Assembly: GCA_902776545.1 (NCBI GenBank)
Contig: CACYQO010000020.1
Span: 1 to 43,490, forward strand
Length of the DNA: 43,490 bases
From: an uncultured Prevotellaceae bacterium
Lineage (GTDB): Bacteria; Bacteroidota; Bacteroidia; Bacteroidales; Bacteroidaceae
Reading direction: 5' to 3'
Shown: piece by piece, positions 9,527 to 18,610 of the stretch
Position numbering within the stretch: the stretch's first letter is position 1
Layout of the letters: each line of letters opens with the position of its first letter
Program-made: the position numbers and the translations under genes
The notes under the pieces: generated by a model
What the model was told of the DNA's origin: nothing
Database searches by the model: none
Seen by the model: only the letters and a program-made list of their open reading frames with translations

Positions 9527-11161
9527 ATGATAATGTCCGATAGATATAGAAAGATGAAACAGATGGCATGGGGGATGATGCTCTTGCTGCTGATGCCGTT
9601 GCTGACGGGCTGTGGCGTGTCGGTGCCGACTGACGCCAGACCGGTTGCCCGTAAGGTACGGGTGATGCCCGACAACGACGGTGCCACGCTGCCTCCAAAC
9701 ATCGCGCCCCTGAACTTCGAGGTGATGGAGGCGGGAGATGCCTTTGTGGTGAGGTACTACGCAAAGGACGGGACGGAGATTGTCAGCAGCGGAAATCCCA
9801 TTGATATTCCGGTGGACGAGTGGCATGAACTCTTGAGGGCTGCCCAAGGCGACACGTTATATACTGATATCTACGTGAAGAATGGGGGCAGCTGGAGCCG
9901 TTTCCCGACGATGAAGAACCCCATAGCCACCGAAAGCATCGACGAATACATCAGTTATCGACTCATCCAGCCCTCGTATGTGGACTATGAAGACATGGAT
10001 ATCCGTCAGCGCAACGTCTCGGACTTCGATGAGCACATCATCTTCCATAATATGATGCTGAGCGAGGACGAGAAGGGACAGTGCATAAACTGCCATGTGC
10101 CGCAGAACCAGAACCTGACGGGTCATTCGCTGTTCCACGTGCGGCAGTTGAAAGGCGGTACGGTGCTGATTGACGGCGCCCAGGCGACGAAGGTGAACCT
10201 GAAGACCGACAGCACGCTCTCGGCAGGTGTCTATCCTGCCTGGCATCCTAAGAACGACCAGTTCATTGCCTTCTCCGTAAACGAGACGGGGCAGGTGTTC
10301 CACACGCGCGACGTGCAGAAGATTGAGGTGATAGACTTTGGCAGCAACCTGATTTTTTATGACGCCGCTAAGAATCAGGTGTTTGACATCGACTGTCGCA
10401 CCGATGAGTTCGAGACTTTCCCCACGTGGAGCCCTGACGGACAGTGGCTCTACTACGTCTCTGCCCACTATGAGCAGCAGTCGGATAACATCGATGCCGA
10501 ACTGAACAGCGCCTATCCGCAGTTGAAATACAATATCTACCGCCGTTCCTTCAATGCCGAGACGCGGAAGTTCGGCGAGCGCGAACTCGTGCTGGATGCT
10601 GCCGCCATGGACAAGAGTGCCTCCACGCCGCGCATATCACCCGACGGCAAGTGGATTCTTTTTGCGTTGGCAGACTACGGGCAGTTCCACATCTGGCACA
10701 ACTCGTCACGGTTGTATGCGATGCCCACCGGACTTGGCACCGACAACCCAGACCCGCAGACCACCGTACACCCTGCCCTCGACCTGAAGTGGGGTGCTGC
10801 CTCCTATCATTCGTTCTCCTCGAACGGGCGATGGGTGGTGTTCTCGTCGCGACGCGACGATGGCAACTACACACGTCTCTACATTGCCTACTTCGACAGC
10901 GACGGCAGGTTGCACAAGCCGTTCCTGCTGCCGCAGCGGTCGCCCCGCTACTACACGGAACTCTTCCGCAGCTACAATGTCCCCGAATTCCTTGCGCGTC
11001 CCGTGTCGCCTACGCTGAACGACCTCACGAAGGCGGTGGACCGGGCACCGCTGCAAGCCGAATATGTCGGTTCTTCGCTCCTGGTACCCGAGGCGCGGAG
11101 TGGCATCAGCCGACAGTTGGACGACTCCAAGGAGAGGATTGTCTCCACGGTTGCCTATTAG
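9527..11161 (+). CDS. TolB-like beta-propeller lipoprotein with a CINCH heme c motif
   Basis: 544 residues. The hydrophobic run ends in the lipobox LTGC (Cys29), so the mature protein should be lipid-anchored. The ATG at 9554 (residue 10) gives a more typical 20-residue signal and may be the real start. Residues 186-190 read CINCH, the CxxCH signature for covalent heme c attachment. From about residue 210 onward come WD40-like PD40 repeats (PTWSPDGQWLYYV, PRISPDGKWILFA, HSFSSNGRWVVFSS), which form a TolB-type propeller. A one-heme propeller lipoprotein suggests an envelope redox or sensing role, but that is inference. It follows the membrane protein by 53 bases and precedes the FIVAR protein by 46, within one operon. 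Confidence 0.7.
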   Translation: MIMSDRYRKMKQMAWGMMLLLLMPLLTGCGVSVPTDARPVARKVRVMPDNDGATLPPNIAPLNFEVMEAGDAFVVRYYAKDGTEIVSSGNPIDIPVDEWHELLRAAQGDTLYTDIYVKNGGSWSRFPTMKNPIATESIDEYISYRLIQPSYVDYEDMDIRQRNVSDFDEHIIFHNMMLSEDEKGQCINCHVPQNQNLTGHSLFHVRQLKGGTVLIDGAQATKVNLKTDSTLSAGVYPAWHPKNDQFIAFSVNETGQVFHTRDVQKIEVIDFGSNLIFYDAAKNQVFDIDCRTDEFETFPTWSPDGQWLYYVSAHYEQQSDNIDAELNSAYPQLKYNIYRRSFNAETRKFGERELVLDAAAMDKSASTPRISPDGKWILFALADYGQFHIWHNSSRLYAMPTGLGTDNPDPQTTVHPALDLKWGAASYHSFSSNGRWVVFSSRRDDGNYTRLYIAYFDSDGRLHKPFLLPQRSPRYYTELFRSYNVPEFLARPVSPTLNDLTKAVDRAPLQAEYVGSSLLVPEARSGISRQLDDSKERIVSTVAY

Positions 11162-11207
11162 TTATTTTGATGGAATCAGAGAAATAAAAACATAAACACA
11201 AGAATAT

Positions 11208-14200
11208 ATGAAGCAGACTCAAACCCTTCAAAGCCGGTTACACAGTAACCTTGCTTTATTGTTGCTCTTCCTGTGGGCTGTCCCGACGCTCTCCACGGCT
11301 CAGAACATCATCCCCCAGCGAGGCGATAAGATTTCTATGGAGGACGGCATTTTCGTGGTTGCAGGCGATAACATGATCACGAACCCCTCGTTTGACGACG
11401 GTTTCACCGACTGGACCGCAGGTGACGGAAGTGCACTCTCTGAGGATAACTTCGAGATTGTGGCAAGCGGAGGAGCTGACGGCGGAGCCTACCTTCACGG
11501 TCTGGGCAGTGCCGGCAGCGGCTCGAACAAGTCGCTGAAGCGCGGTTGGGCACTCACGCCCGGCAAGACCTATGTCTTCTCCGTCTGGGCAAACCGGCCC
11601 TCGTCGGGCATGGGTAACAATCTGCAGTACAGTCGCATCTACACGGGAACGTCAGAGACCACTACACGAACGGAGATCACCACACTGAACTTCACCGGTG
11701 ACACCTGGGTGCAGACACTCATCGTGCTGACGGCGACCGAGGCTGAGCCTTACCTGATTGCCAATTTCGGATGGATCAACCAGTCCAGCTTCGACTGTTT
11801 CTTCCTTGGTGAGGTGGAGAAGAGTGCCGAACTTGTGACCGACCGTCTCGAATCTGCCATCAGCGATGCTGAACAGCTGCTTGCCACCACCGAGGAGGGA
11901 ACCGCCAAGGGGCAGTACACTGCCGAGGTGCGTGCCGTCTTGCAGCAGGCGATCAGTGAAGCACGCTCCGTGCTCCAGTCGGCAACCACGCAAGACGAGA
12001 TCAACGATGCCATCAGCACACTGCAGGCTGCCGTCAATACCTATAAGAGCAGTGTCAATCCGCCCTTCGAACTGGGCAAGAAATATAACATCGTCCACTC
12101 GTCGGGATTTTATCTCACGACAGGAGGCGGGACAGTGAAGATTGCCAATGCGGATGTTGACGACATGACACAGGTGTTCACGTTCGTTGTGGCTCCCGAG
12201 GATGCCCAGACCACTGGCTATAACCTCGTTGATGATTTAGGAAACTTCGTCTATCGCAGCGGTTCGTGGGACACCAAGTCCAGCTCTTCGACCGACCTGA
12301 CGCTTCCGAACGCCATCTTCAGAATCGACGACCACGACACCTACATCCAACTGCGCAACATGGGAAGCGGCTCGGTGCTGGGAACGGATAACAACACCGC
12401 CGGCTCGGCAGTCTACAGTAATAAGAACGGTACCGACCAGCGTTACCGCTGGACACTGAAGGAGTATGTGCCGGCTGACCAGAGAGATGCGCAGTACAAC
12501 TTCGAAGAGCTGCTGGCAAAAGCCAAGAGCATTCGCGACGGCGTTTCCTCTTCGGCATTTGGCGTGAGCATCTTCATGCTCTCGCGGGCTGCCTACGATG
12601 CCTTCGATGCTGCCATTGCCGCCGCTGAAGCCATGGTGCCCGACTATGAAGGTGCCCTGAAGTATCTGCAGGAGGCGATAGACGTCTATCTGGCAAACCG
12701 ACAGAATAAGCCCGACCCGCAGAAGACCTATGTGATCACGCAGCGCTCTGGAGGGAACAACCTGGCATGGCGCGAGTCCACGACGCCCATAGTCGCCACG
12801 CCCGACGCCTCGAAGAGCCAGCAGTTCTACTTGGAGGCGGTGGGCACCGAAGGAATCTATGCTTTCCGTAATGCTCAGGAGACCGCCTATCTGGCGAAGC
12901 AGGCGTCGAGTAACTGGAACACGGTATGGCTGGAGAGCAGCGATGATGCTGAGGCGCAATGGACCGTCACGGCTCTTTCGGATGGTGTCTATGCCTTGCA
13001 GAACGTAGCCGGTAAGGGCTATCTGGGCAGTGATGCCACCACGGACGGTTCCCTCCTTTATTGCGACAAGTCGTCGTCTGCCACGAACTCGGCATGGTAT
13101 ATCGAGGTGTATTCGCCCACGGCTGCCTTAGAGAAAGTCATTGCCAAGGCACGTGAACTGGCTGATAACACCCCTGTGGGTACGGCATACTATGAGGTGC
13201 CGCAGCAGGCGATGGACGAGTTGCGTGCCGCCATTGCCGCCGCAGAGGCTGCCCTGCCCACCATCAGCACCTTCGAAGAGGGCGCGGCAGCAGCGGAGAC
13301 CCTGCAGAAAGCGATTGACAAGTTCCTTGCCTCGTTCAATCCCATGGCACCCTTCGACACGGGGCAAACCTACATCGTTATTCATTCCAGCGGTAATCTG
13401 CTCACGGCAACGGAGTCGGGGAATGCCAGCATCACCGCCCGTGCGGAGAACGAGTCGGCAACGGAGTCTCAGATTGTGATGCTCGAGACCGTCGAAGGAC
13501 AATATGCCGGAGACTTCACCTATCGCTTGCGCTCCGTGGCACTGGGAACGTATTTCGCGAGAACCGGCGATTACAACACCCAGTGGAAGCAGTCGGCAGA
13601 CTCGGCTTCGGTTGTCCAGATCGTGCAGTTAGACGGGAAGTATCTGGGATTGCGCTTTGCCATCAGCAACAGCTATGCAGGAACGGATGCCTCTTCGAGC
13701 GGTGCTCTGGTCTATAGCGACAAGTCGGGGAGCAACAACAGACTGGCATACTGGACGCTTGAACCTTACATCACCGTCGTGCTGGACCGCGATGCCTTCA
13801 ATGCGGCTTATCAGCAGGCACTGGAAGCAGCAAATGCCATGGTGATTGGCTACAACGTGGGTGAATATTTTGCCGAGGATGTAGCTGAGTTCCGTAGTGT
13901 CATCAACGACCTGCGCAGTCGTGCCAACCGTGCGAAGACGCAGGAGGAACTGGACGGCATCACAGCCGAAGTGCTCGCGGCGATTGCCACTTATGTGGCT
14001 CGAGCCCATACGGAGCAGATTATGGACCGGACAGAACTGAATAGTGCCATCACCAAAGCCGAACGGGAACTGGCTTCTGCCGTGGCTGGCGATGCCGACG
14101 GGCAATATCCTGCCGATGCCATCACGGCGTATCAGAAAGTTCTGGACGAGGCAAAGGCGGTGCGTGACAACGGGGAGGCTACGCAGGACGAGATAGATGC

Positions 14201-14930
14201 CGCTACAAATGCACTGAAGCAGGCTGCCACCGACTTTGCTGCCGCCCGTGTACACGTGGATATGTCTATGCTGAAGCAGACCATTCTCGATGCAAAGCAG
14301 ATGCTGACGAATGCCCAGGCAGACCGTGGAGACGGACCGGGTAAATATCCGGAGAGTGCTTTCACAACCTTACAGGCTGCCATCGACAAGGCACAGAAGA
14401 TTGTGAATGAGAACAAGGTGAACCAGCAGACCGTGGACGCTGAAACAGATGCACTGACGGAAGCCATCATCGCTTTCTCTAATTCGCGCACACCGAACGA
14501 CTATACCGTTCTGCAAAGTCTTGTTGACCGGGCTCATCAGCTGTTGGCTTTGTGCGAAAGTGGCAATTACATCTATATCCAGGAAGACTACGACGACCTC
14601 GTGGCATCGCTTGCCAATGCCGAGCCGCTGCTCACATCCACTGATCAGGATGCAATTGACCGTGCCGTGAAGATTCTGCGTCGCGACATCGCCCTGCTCG
14701 AACAGAACATGGTGGTGGCAATCAGCGGACTATCGCAGGGTGGTATCGCCATTGGAACCCGCGACGGGCGCATCATCGTAGAAAACCTGCCGGCCGGTGC
14801 AACGGTGAACATCTACTCGCTTGCCGGTCGTCCGGTGGCAACAGATGCCTCAGCCGTGCTGCCCCGTGGCGTTTATGTGGTACGGATTAATGTCGGAAAG
14901 GTCATCACGCGCAAGGTGACGGTCAGATAA
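11208..14930 (+). CDS. Large surface protein with FIVAR-like helices and ricin-like domains
   Basis: 1240 residues. Signal peptide at about 1-32 (LALLLLFLWAVPTLSTAQ). Residues 55-200 form a carbohydrate-binding-like jelly roll starting NMITNPSFDDGFTDW. Next, helical FIVAR-like hairpins (QAISEARSVLQSATTQDEIN type) alternate with three beta-rich segments. These segments begin GKKYNIVHSSGFYL (about 289), QKTYVITQRSG (about 504) and GQTYIVIHSSGNLL (about 720). Three more helical hairpins occupy about 930-1160, and the last 60 residues (NIYSLAGRPV...GVYVVRINVG) are a type IX-like sorting domain. No enzyme motif is visible. It is the last gene before a strong terminator. Adhesion or glycan binding at the cell surface is the likely role, by analogy with FIVAR proteins. 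Confidence 0.75.
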   Translation: MKQTQTLQSRLHSNLALLLLFLWAVPTLSTAQNIIPQRGDKISMEDGIFVVAGDNMITNPSFDDGFTDWTAGDGSALSEDNFEIVASGGADGGAYLHGLGSAGSGSNKSLKRGWALTPGKTYVFSVWANRPSSGMGNNLQYSRIYTGTSETTTRTEITTLNFTGDTWVQTLIVLTATEAEPYLIANFGWINQSSFDCFFLGEVEKSAELVTDRLESAISDAEQLLATTEEGTAKGQYTAEVRAVLQQAISEARSVLQSATTQDEINDAISTLQAAVNTYKSSVNPPFELGKKYNIVHSSGFYLTTGGGTVKIANADVDDMTQVFTFVVAPEDAQTTGYNLVDDLGNFVYRSGSWDTKSSSSTDLTLPNAIFRIDDHDTYIQLRNMGSGSVLGTDNNTAGSAVYSNKNGTDQRYRWTLKEYVPADQRDAQYNFEELLAKAKSIRDGVSSSAFGVSIFMLSRAAYDAFDAAIAAAEAMVPDYEGALKYLQEAIDVYLANRQNKPDPQKTYVITQRSGGNNLAWRESTTPIVATPDASKSQQFYLEAVGTEGIYAFRNAQETAYLAKQASSNWNTVWLESSDDAEAQWTVTALSDGVYALQNVAGKGYLGSDATTDGSLLYCDKSSSATNSAWYIEVYSPTAALEKVIAKARELADNTPVGTAYYEVPQQAMDELRAAIAAAEAALPTISTFEEGAAAAETLQKAIDKFLASFNPMAPFDTGQTYIVIHSSGNLLTATESGNASITARAENESATESQIVMLETVEGQYAGDFTYRLRSVALGTYFARTGDYNTQWKQSADSASVVQIVQLDGKYLGLRFAISNSYAGTDASSSGALVYSDKSGSNNRLAYWTLEPYITVVLDRDAFNAAYQQALEAANAMVIGYNVGEYFAEDVAEFRSVINDLRSRANRAKTQEELDGITAEVLAAIATYVARAHTEQIMDRTELNSAITKAERELASAVAGDADGQYPADAITAYQKVLDEAKAVRDNGEATQDEIDAATNALKQAATDFAAARVHVDMSMLKQTILDAKQMLTNAQADRGDGPGKYPESAFTTLQAAIDKAQKIVNENKVNQQTVDAETDALTEAIIAFSNSRTPNDYTVLQSLVDRAHQLLALCESGNYIYIQEDYDDLVASLANAEPLLTSTDQDAIDRAVKILRRDIALLEQNMVVAISGLSQGGIAIGTRDGRIIVENLPAGATVNIYSLAGRPVATDASAVLPRGVYVVRINVGKVITRKVTVR

Positions 14931-14956
14931 CGCCCTATCGTTGGCAGACTATTCAT

Positions 14957-15001
14957 AGCAGCCTCATTCGTTGATAGTACGACGGATGAGGCTGCTTTTT
15001 T
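14957..15001 (+). terminator. Rho-independent terminator of the secreted-protein operon
   Basis: A 14-base-pair stem pairs 14957-14970 with 14983-14996 (one G-T wobble), with a 12-base loop and a run of T through 15001. It sits 27 bases after the stop of the FIVAR-like gene. Confidence 0.9.
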
Positions 15002-15196
15002 GTGAGTCGTTTTGGATCCTCTTTGTCAAATAATATTCGAATTTTGAGCCCAAATGAAGGGGCTCAGAACGAACGAAAGGGTCACTCGGTCGAAAAAACG
15101 CCAATTTTTGATGTTTTTCGTAAAGCGTTGATTGACAAATGATTACACGGATTTTAAACTGTAATCGGACGGTTTACAAAATCCAAATTTGCGAGA
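15002..15196. other. Gene-free stretch with one short hairpin
   Basis: No coding potential seen. TGAGCCC at 15045-15051 pairs with GGGCTCA at 15060-15066 (seven pairs, eight-base loop) without a T run. The rest is A+T-rich and unexplained. Confidence 0.5.
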
Positions 15197-15328
15197 GCTT
15201 AGGTTTCGCTGCGCCAAAGGTAAGGTTTCGTCGTGTGAAAGACCATGTTTCATCGCACGAAACATGGTCTTTGGCGCAGTCAAAGCTTACCTTTCACGCA
15301 CCGAAAGCTTACTTTTCGTAAAATGAAG
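15197..15328. repeat. Six-unit array with exact 22-base period (TTT-N9-AAA-N7)
   Basis: TTT occurs at 15204, 15226, 15248, 15270, 15292 and 15314, and AAA (AAG in the last unit) at 15216, 15238, 15260, 15282, 15304 and 15326. Units run 15197-15218, 15219-15240, 15241-15262, 15263-15284, 15285-15306 and 15307-15328. The bases between the anchors vary but are partly self-complementary: AAAGACCATGTTTC at 15238-15251 pairs perfectly with 15259-15272, and GCGCCAAAG at 15211-15219 pairs with 15269-15277. The alternating 12/10-base offsets place A/T tracts about once per helical turn. A degenerate GAAGA/GAATGA-rich stretch follows to about 15350. Confidence 0.8.
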
Positions 15329-15509
15329 AATGAAGGATGAAGAGTGAAGAGTCGGTTTTTACACATTTTAACTTCTATTTCATCACTTTTCCCTGACAAG
15401 TTTTTGTCAACATCTTTGCCGATATAATGTCATTTATTTTCCACAGAATCAGTAAATGCTTATACAAGTTATTATTCAACAGAAATTAGGCAGTTTAATA
15501 AATTATGCT

Positions 15510-15517
15510 TATCTTTG
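15510..15517 (+). promoter_or_regulatory. Probable -7 box upstream of the defence island
   Basis: TATCTTTG matches the TAnnTTTG consensus and lies 81 bases before the ATG of the AAA ATPase gene. No convincing TTTG lies about 20 bases upstream, so the -33 half is weak. Confidence 0.5.
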
Positions 15518-15598
15518 CAGTTGAGAATTACTAATAACCAAATAGATGTCGAAAAGAGATTGTATGAGTTTATATGATTTCTTAAAGCAATAACGATT

Positions 15599-16684
15599 AT
15601 GGACGGATTCAAAAATATAGAGATAAAGAATTTCAGAGGCATAGACCATCTGAAAATCAATGACTTTTCCCGTGTAAATGTCTTCGTCGGACAGAATAAT
15701 TCAGGAAAGAGTACGATGCTGGAGGCCATTAATATTCTTACGGGTATGGCCAATCCTGATACGCCCCTCAATATGAATCGCTTTCGTACTCGCAATCTAT
15801 TTGCCCCTTTTAAGGACATTTATTACTTGTTCCATAATATGGATATAAAGGTGGCTCCAGAGATTATATCGGAGCAAACCGATGGAGCTACTCGCAGCCT
15901 CCGTATGCAATTAACGTATGTATTTGATGAGCAGACCGCCCGTCAGGACAATGGGATGAATGGCATGCCACCCATCTCAGAGACAAAAACCTTCCTGAAT
16001 ACGTTGCTTTTGGATTTCTGCATTGAGTCGGATTCAGATAAAAGAAGTTATCAGAGTTCTTTGACTGTTAATCAAGAAGGCAATATCACTAATAGGAAGC
16101 CCGCTACAGATTATCTTGAGAAAATCATTTCTGTCTATCTCACGGCAGACCTTTGGGGCATCAACTTAGCCAGTCAACTTTCAGAGTTGTTCAAGCGTAA
16201 ACAGAAAAGCGTAGTCCTGCAACGTCTTTTCTATTTCGATCATCGTATTGTGGACGTTGATATCCTTCAAGATGATATATATATCGAATTTGAAGATGTA
16301 CCAGAGAAGTTGCCATTAAGAATGGCTGGCGACGGTCTCCGTCGATACCTGAACATCGTGGCTGCTTCTGCAAATCCAATGAATAACATCCTGCTGATTG
16401 ACGAGATAGACAACGGCCTTCACTATTCGGCTTATAAGAAACTATGGGAGGCAATCTTTACTTTAGCTGTCAGCACCAATAAGCAGGTGTTCGTGGCAAC
16501 TCACAGCAAGGAGACATTGCACAGTCTGAACGAAATGCTGGAAGAACATCAGGAGTATCAGTCGGAGATGCGTCTTTACACCCTTGCAGACACTCCCCAA
16601 AAAGGACACCAGGCTTACAAGTATACTTTTGAGGGACTGAGCGGAGCCTGTGAGAATGATGTTGAACTTAGAGGACTGGCATGA
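15599..16684 (+). CDS. AAA ATPase of an OLD/PARIS-like two-gene defence pair
   Basis: 361 residues of the AAA_15/AAA_21 (ABC-like) type. The start NIEIKNFRGI is typical of RecF/OLD-like ATPases. Walker A GQNNSGKST is at 31-39, an ABC-signature-like RMAGDGLRR at 241-249, Walker B LLIDEIDNGLH at 265-275 and the histidine switch VATHS at 298-302. No nuclease domain is present in this chain, but the next gene, overlapping by four bases (ATGA), encodes a small TOPRIM-like protein. This split arrangement parallels OLD nucleases and the PARIS pair AriA/AriB, in which the ATPase holds the nuclease until a phage protein is sensed. Role as phage defence is inferred from this architecture and the neighbours. 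The promoter box at 15510 probably drives it. Confidence 0.75.
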   Translation: MDGFKNIEIKNFRGIDHLKINDFSRVNVFVGQNNSGKSTMLEAINILTGMANPDTPLNMNRFRTRNLFAPFKDIYYLFHNMDIKVAPEIISEQTDGATRSLRMQLTYVFDEQTARQDNGMNGMPPISETKTFLNTLLLDFCIESDSDKRSYQSSLTVNQEGNITNRKPATDYLEKIISVYLTADLWGINLASQLSELFKRKQKSVVLQRLFYFDHRIVDVDILQDDIYIEFEDVPEKLPLRMAGDGLRRYLNIVAASANPMNNILLIDEIDNGLHYSAYKKLWEAIFTLAVSTNKQVFVATHSKETLHSLNEMLEEHQEYQSEMRLYTLADTPQKGHQAYKYTFEGLSGACENDVELRGLA

Positions 16685-17310
16685 TGAAAAGGTTTCAGAT
16701 AATAGTAGAGGGTGATGCCGATAAGAAGTTCTTCGAGGACTACTTTCATCACCTGTTTCATGAAAAGGCTCCTAAGGGTAGCATCACGCATCCGGGTAAA
16801 GACGGCGATACTGGTGGCTATCAGAAGTTGAGGTCTGAAGATGCTATCGGTGCCTTGCGTCAAAACACGGACATGGGAGGCATTAACCTCGTCATCTTTG
16901 ATGCTGACGAGGATGCAGAAGCCCGTCGTTCCGAATTACTTGCCATCAAGGAAGAATTCGGCGTAGAGTTTGAATTGTTCCTGCTTCCCAATGACAAAGA
17001 TGCAGGCGCTTTGGAAGACTTACTGGAAAATATCATCAATCCCGACAACCAGCCAGTAATGGATTGCTGGCAGACTTACGAAGAAAAGCTTGGAGAGGTG
17101 CGGATTCCGATGAAAACACCTCCCACGCTGACCATCCCTGCCAAGAAGACCAAGATATACGCCTATCTTGAAACCTTGTTGGGTAAGTCGAAGAGCCAGA
17201 AGAAACTGATAAAAGATGCTAACCGTAATTATGAGAATTCCCAGCACTGGAATCTGGATGCAGAGTATTTGGAGCCGTTGAAGGAGTTCTTTGGGAAGAA
17301 TAGTAGATGA
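16681..17310 (+). CDS. TOPRIM-like (DUF3226-type) partner of the AAA ATPase
   Basis: 209 residues. The N-terminal IIVEGDADKKFF (Glu10, Asp12) followed by LVIFDADED (Asp74, Asp76) gives the E...DxD metal-binding layout of TOPRIM nucleases. The family I recall for this layout and length is DUF3226. The rest is helical, with a conserved-looking LFLLPNDKDAGALEDLL at about 99-115, which in related proteins contributes to the same fold. The start at 16681 overlaps the ATPase stop; a second ATG at 16684 is equally usable. With the preceding gene it forms a complete two-component module. It is proposed to be the toxic nuclease effector, either DNA- or tRNA-cleaving as in PARIS; neither activity can be read from the sequence. 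Confidence 0.7.
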   Translation: MMKRFQIIVEGDADKKFFEDYFHHLFHEKAPKGSITHPGKDGDTGGYQKLRSEDAIGALRQNTDMGGINLVIFDADEDAEARRSELLAIKEEFGVEFELFLLPNDKDAGALEDLLENIINPDNQPVMDCWQTYEEKLGEVRIPMKTPPTLTIPAKKTKIYAYLETLLGKSKSQKKLIKDANRNYENSQHWNLDAEYLEPLKEFFGKNSR

Positions 17311-17341
17311 ATAGAATTGTTGATAATAATTTAAAAGAAAT

Positions 17342-18598
17342 ATGAATGTGTTGGATGCTGATATAGGATCGGCAAAAGATAACGCAAGGAGTGCTATACA
17401 TAACTGGTATAAGTTTACTGCAGGTTTTTCTTATAAACTTGTAGACTTGATTGTTGATGATATGGAGATTAAGCCTACGTCTATTTATGAACCGTTTGCT
17501 GGTTGTGGAACGACCCTCGTAGCTGCTCAGAAAAAAGACATTCATTCTGTTGGAAATGAAAGTCAGCAATTGATGTGCAATATTATTAATGCAAAATTGA
17601 ATTGGGATATTGAGCGCAAGCAGTGTTTACAATTTAGAGAACAGATAGATGATTATGTAAATAATAGTATATCTTCAGAACAAGTGTTGACAGAATGCCA
17701 TGACTTACTAATATCTTTGTATGATAAAGATACATTGAAAGTTCTCTATTTGATTAGAGATGCGATTAAAACTATTAATAATGAAAAATATGAATTGTTT
17801 TTTAATCTTGCTTTGAGCCAAACTTTACATAAGGCAGCGGTGCATCCTATAGCAGTTCCCTATATTGTACGTTCTAAAAAATTAGTTAATTCTGGAAAAG
17901 CATGGGAAAAGTTTCTTGCTATAACTAATCAGATGTTGGATGACTTAGATTCTTTGCCACATCATAATCGCTGTGCAGATGTTTATAAAGCGGATTCTCG
18001 CAAAGTAAATCCTTTTGTAGATACTAATTCTTGTGATTTATGCATAACATCTCCTCCGTATTTAAACAACTTGGATTATGGTGAAGTCTCGAAAGTGCAT
18101 ACTCATTTCTTTGGTATAACCAATGATTGGCATGACATAACGGAGATTGTGCGTAAAGAGCTTGTAACAGGAGCAACAACACATTACAGAGATTGTGACT
18201 TTGACTATGATAAATTTCTTCTTTCGGAATTTGCATTGGAAAATCAGTCTTTGATGAAAGAATTGGAGACTCGTTATGCCTATTTGAAAAAATATAGTTA
18301 TGAGCGTCATGGAAAGAAAAGTTTTCATATTCTTATGATGCATTATTTTGAAGACATGTTTTATGTACTAAAAGAAATGAGACGAGTACTTAAACCAAAT
18401 AGTAAGGCGTATTTGATTCTTGGTGACTCTGCACCTTATGGCATGTATATACCTACAACACAATTTCTTGGTGAGATAGCCCTCTCAGCAGGCTTTTCCG
18501 AGTATCGGATAGACAAGATACGGTCAAGAGGGCATAAGTGGAAGATTAAAACAAGACATAATGTAGAATTGTCTGAAAACATATTGACTCTCAGTTAA
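17342..18598 (+). CDS. DNA methyltransferase (SAM-binding motif before SPPY)
   Basis: 418 residues. The S-adenosylmethionine motif PFAGCGTT is at 51-58 and the catalytic motif TSPPY at 236-240, so the enzyme should methylate adenine N6 or cytosine N4. The order (cofactor motif first, catalytic motif last) and the insert of about 180 residues between them recall alpha- or gamma-class enzymes, with a target-recognition region probably within the insert and after the catalytic motif. It opens a tight four-gene cassette: 12, 4 and 5 bases separate it and its successors. DNA from here to about 22390 is strongly A+T-rich (18 G or C in the 60 bases from 17581). A self-marking role for the cassette is inferred. 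No classical restriction enzyme follows directly. Confidence 0.75.
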   Translation: MNVLDADIGSAKDNARSAIHNWYKFTAGFSYKLVDLIVDDMEIKPTSIYEPFAGCGTTLVAAQKKDIHSVGNESQQLMCNIINAKLNWDIERKQCLQFREQIDDYVNNSISSEQVLTECHDLLISLYDKDTLKVLYLIRDAIKTINNEKYELFFNLALSQTLHKAAVHPIAVPYIVRSKKLVNSGKAWEKFLAITNQMLDDLDSLPHHNRCADVYKADSRKVNPFVDTNSCDLCITSPPYLNNLDYGEVSKVHTHFFGITNDWHDITEIVRKELVTGATTHYRDCDFDYDKFLLSEFALENQSLMKELETRYAYLKKYSYERHGKKSFHILMMHYFEDMFYVLKEMRRVLKPNSKAYLILGDSAPYGMYIPTTQFLGEIALSAGFSEYRIDKIRSRGHKWKIKTRHNVELSENILTLS

Positions 18599-18610
18599 AT
18601 GTAATGTCAA

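Noticed and set aside
15197-15328. The 22-base array as a CRISPR
   Set aside because: Units are too short, repeats are not identical, spacers are absent and no cas genes are nearby.
17342-18598. The SPPY methyltransferase as part of a classical type II R-M system
   Set aside because: No stand-alone restriction endonuclease follows it; the nearest nuclease of restriction type is 5 kb away and pairs with an McrB-like GTPase.
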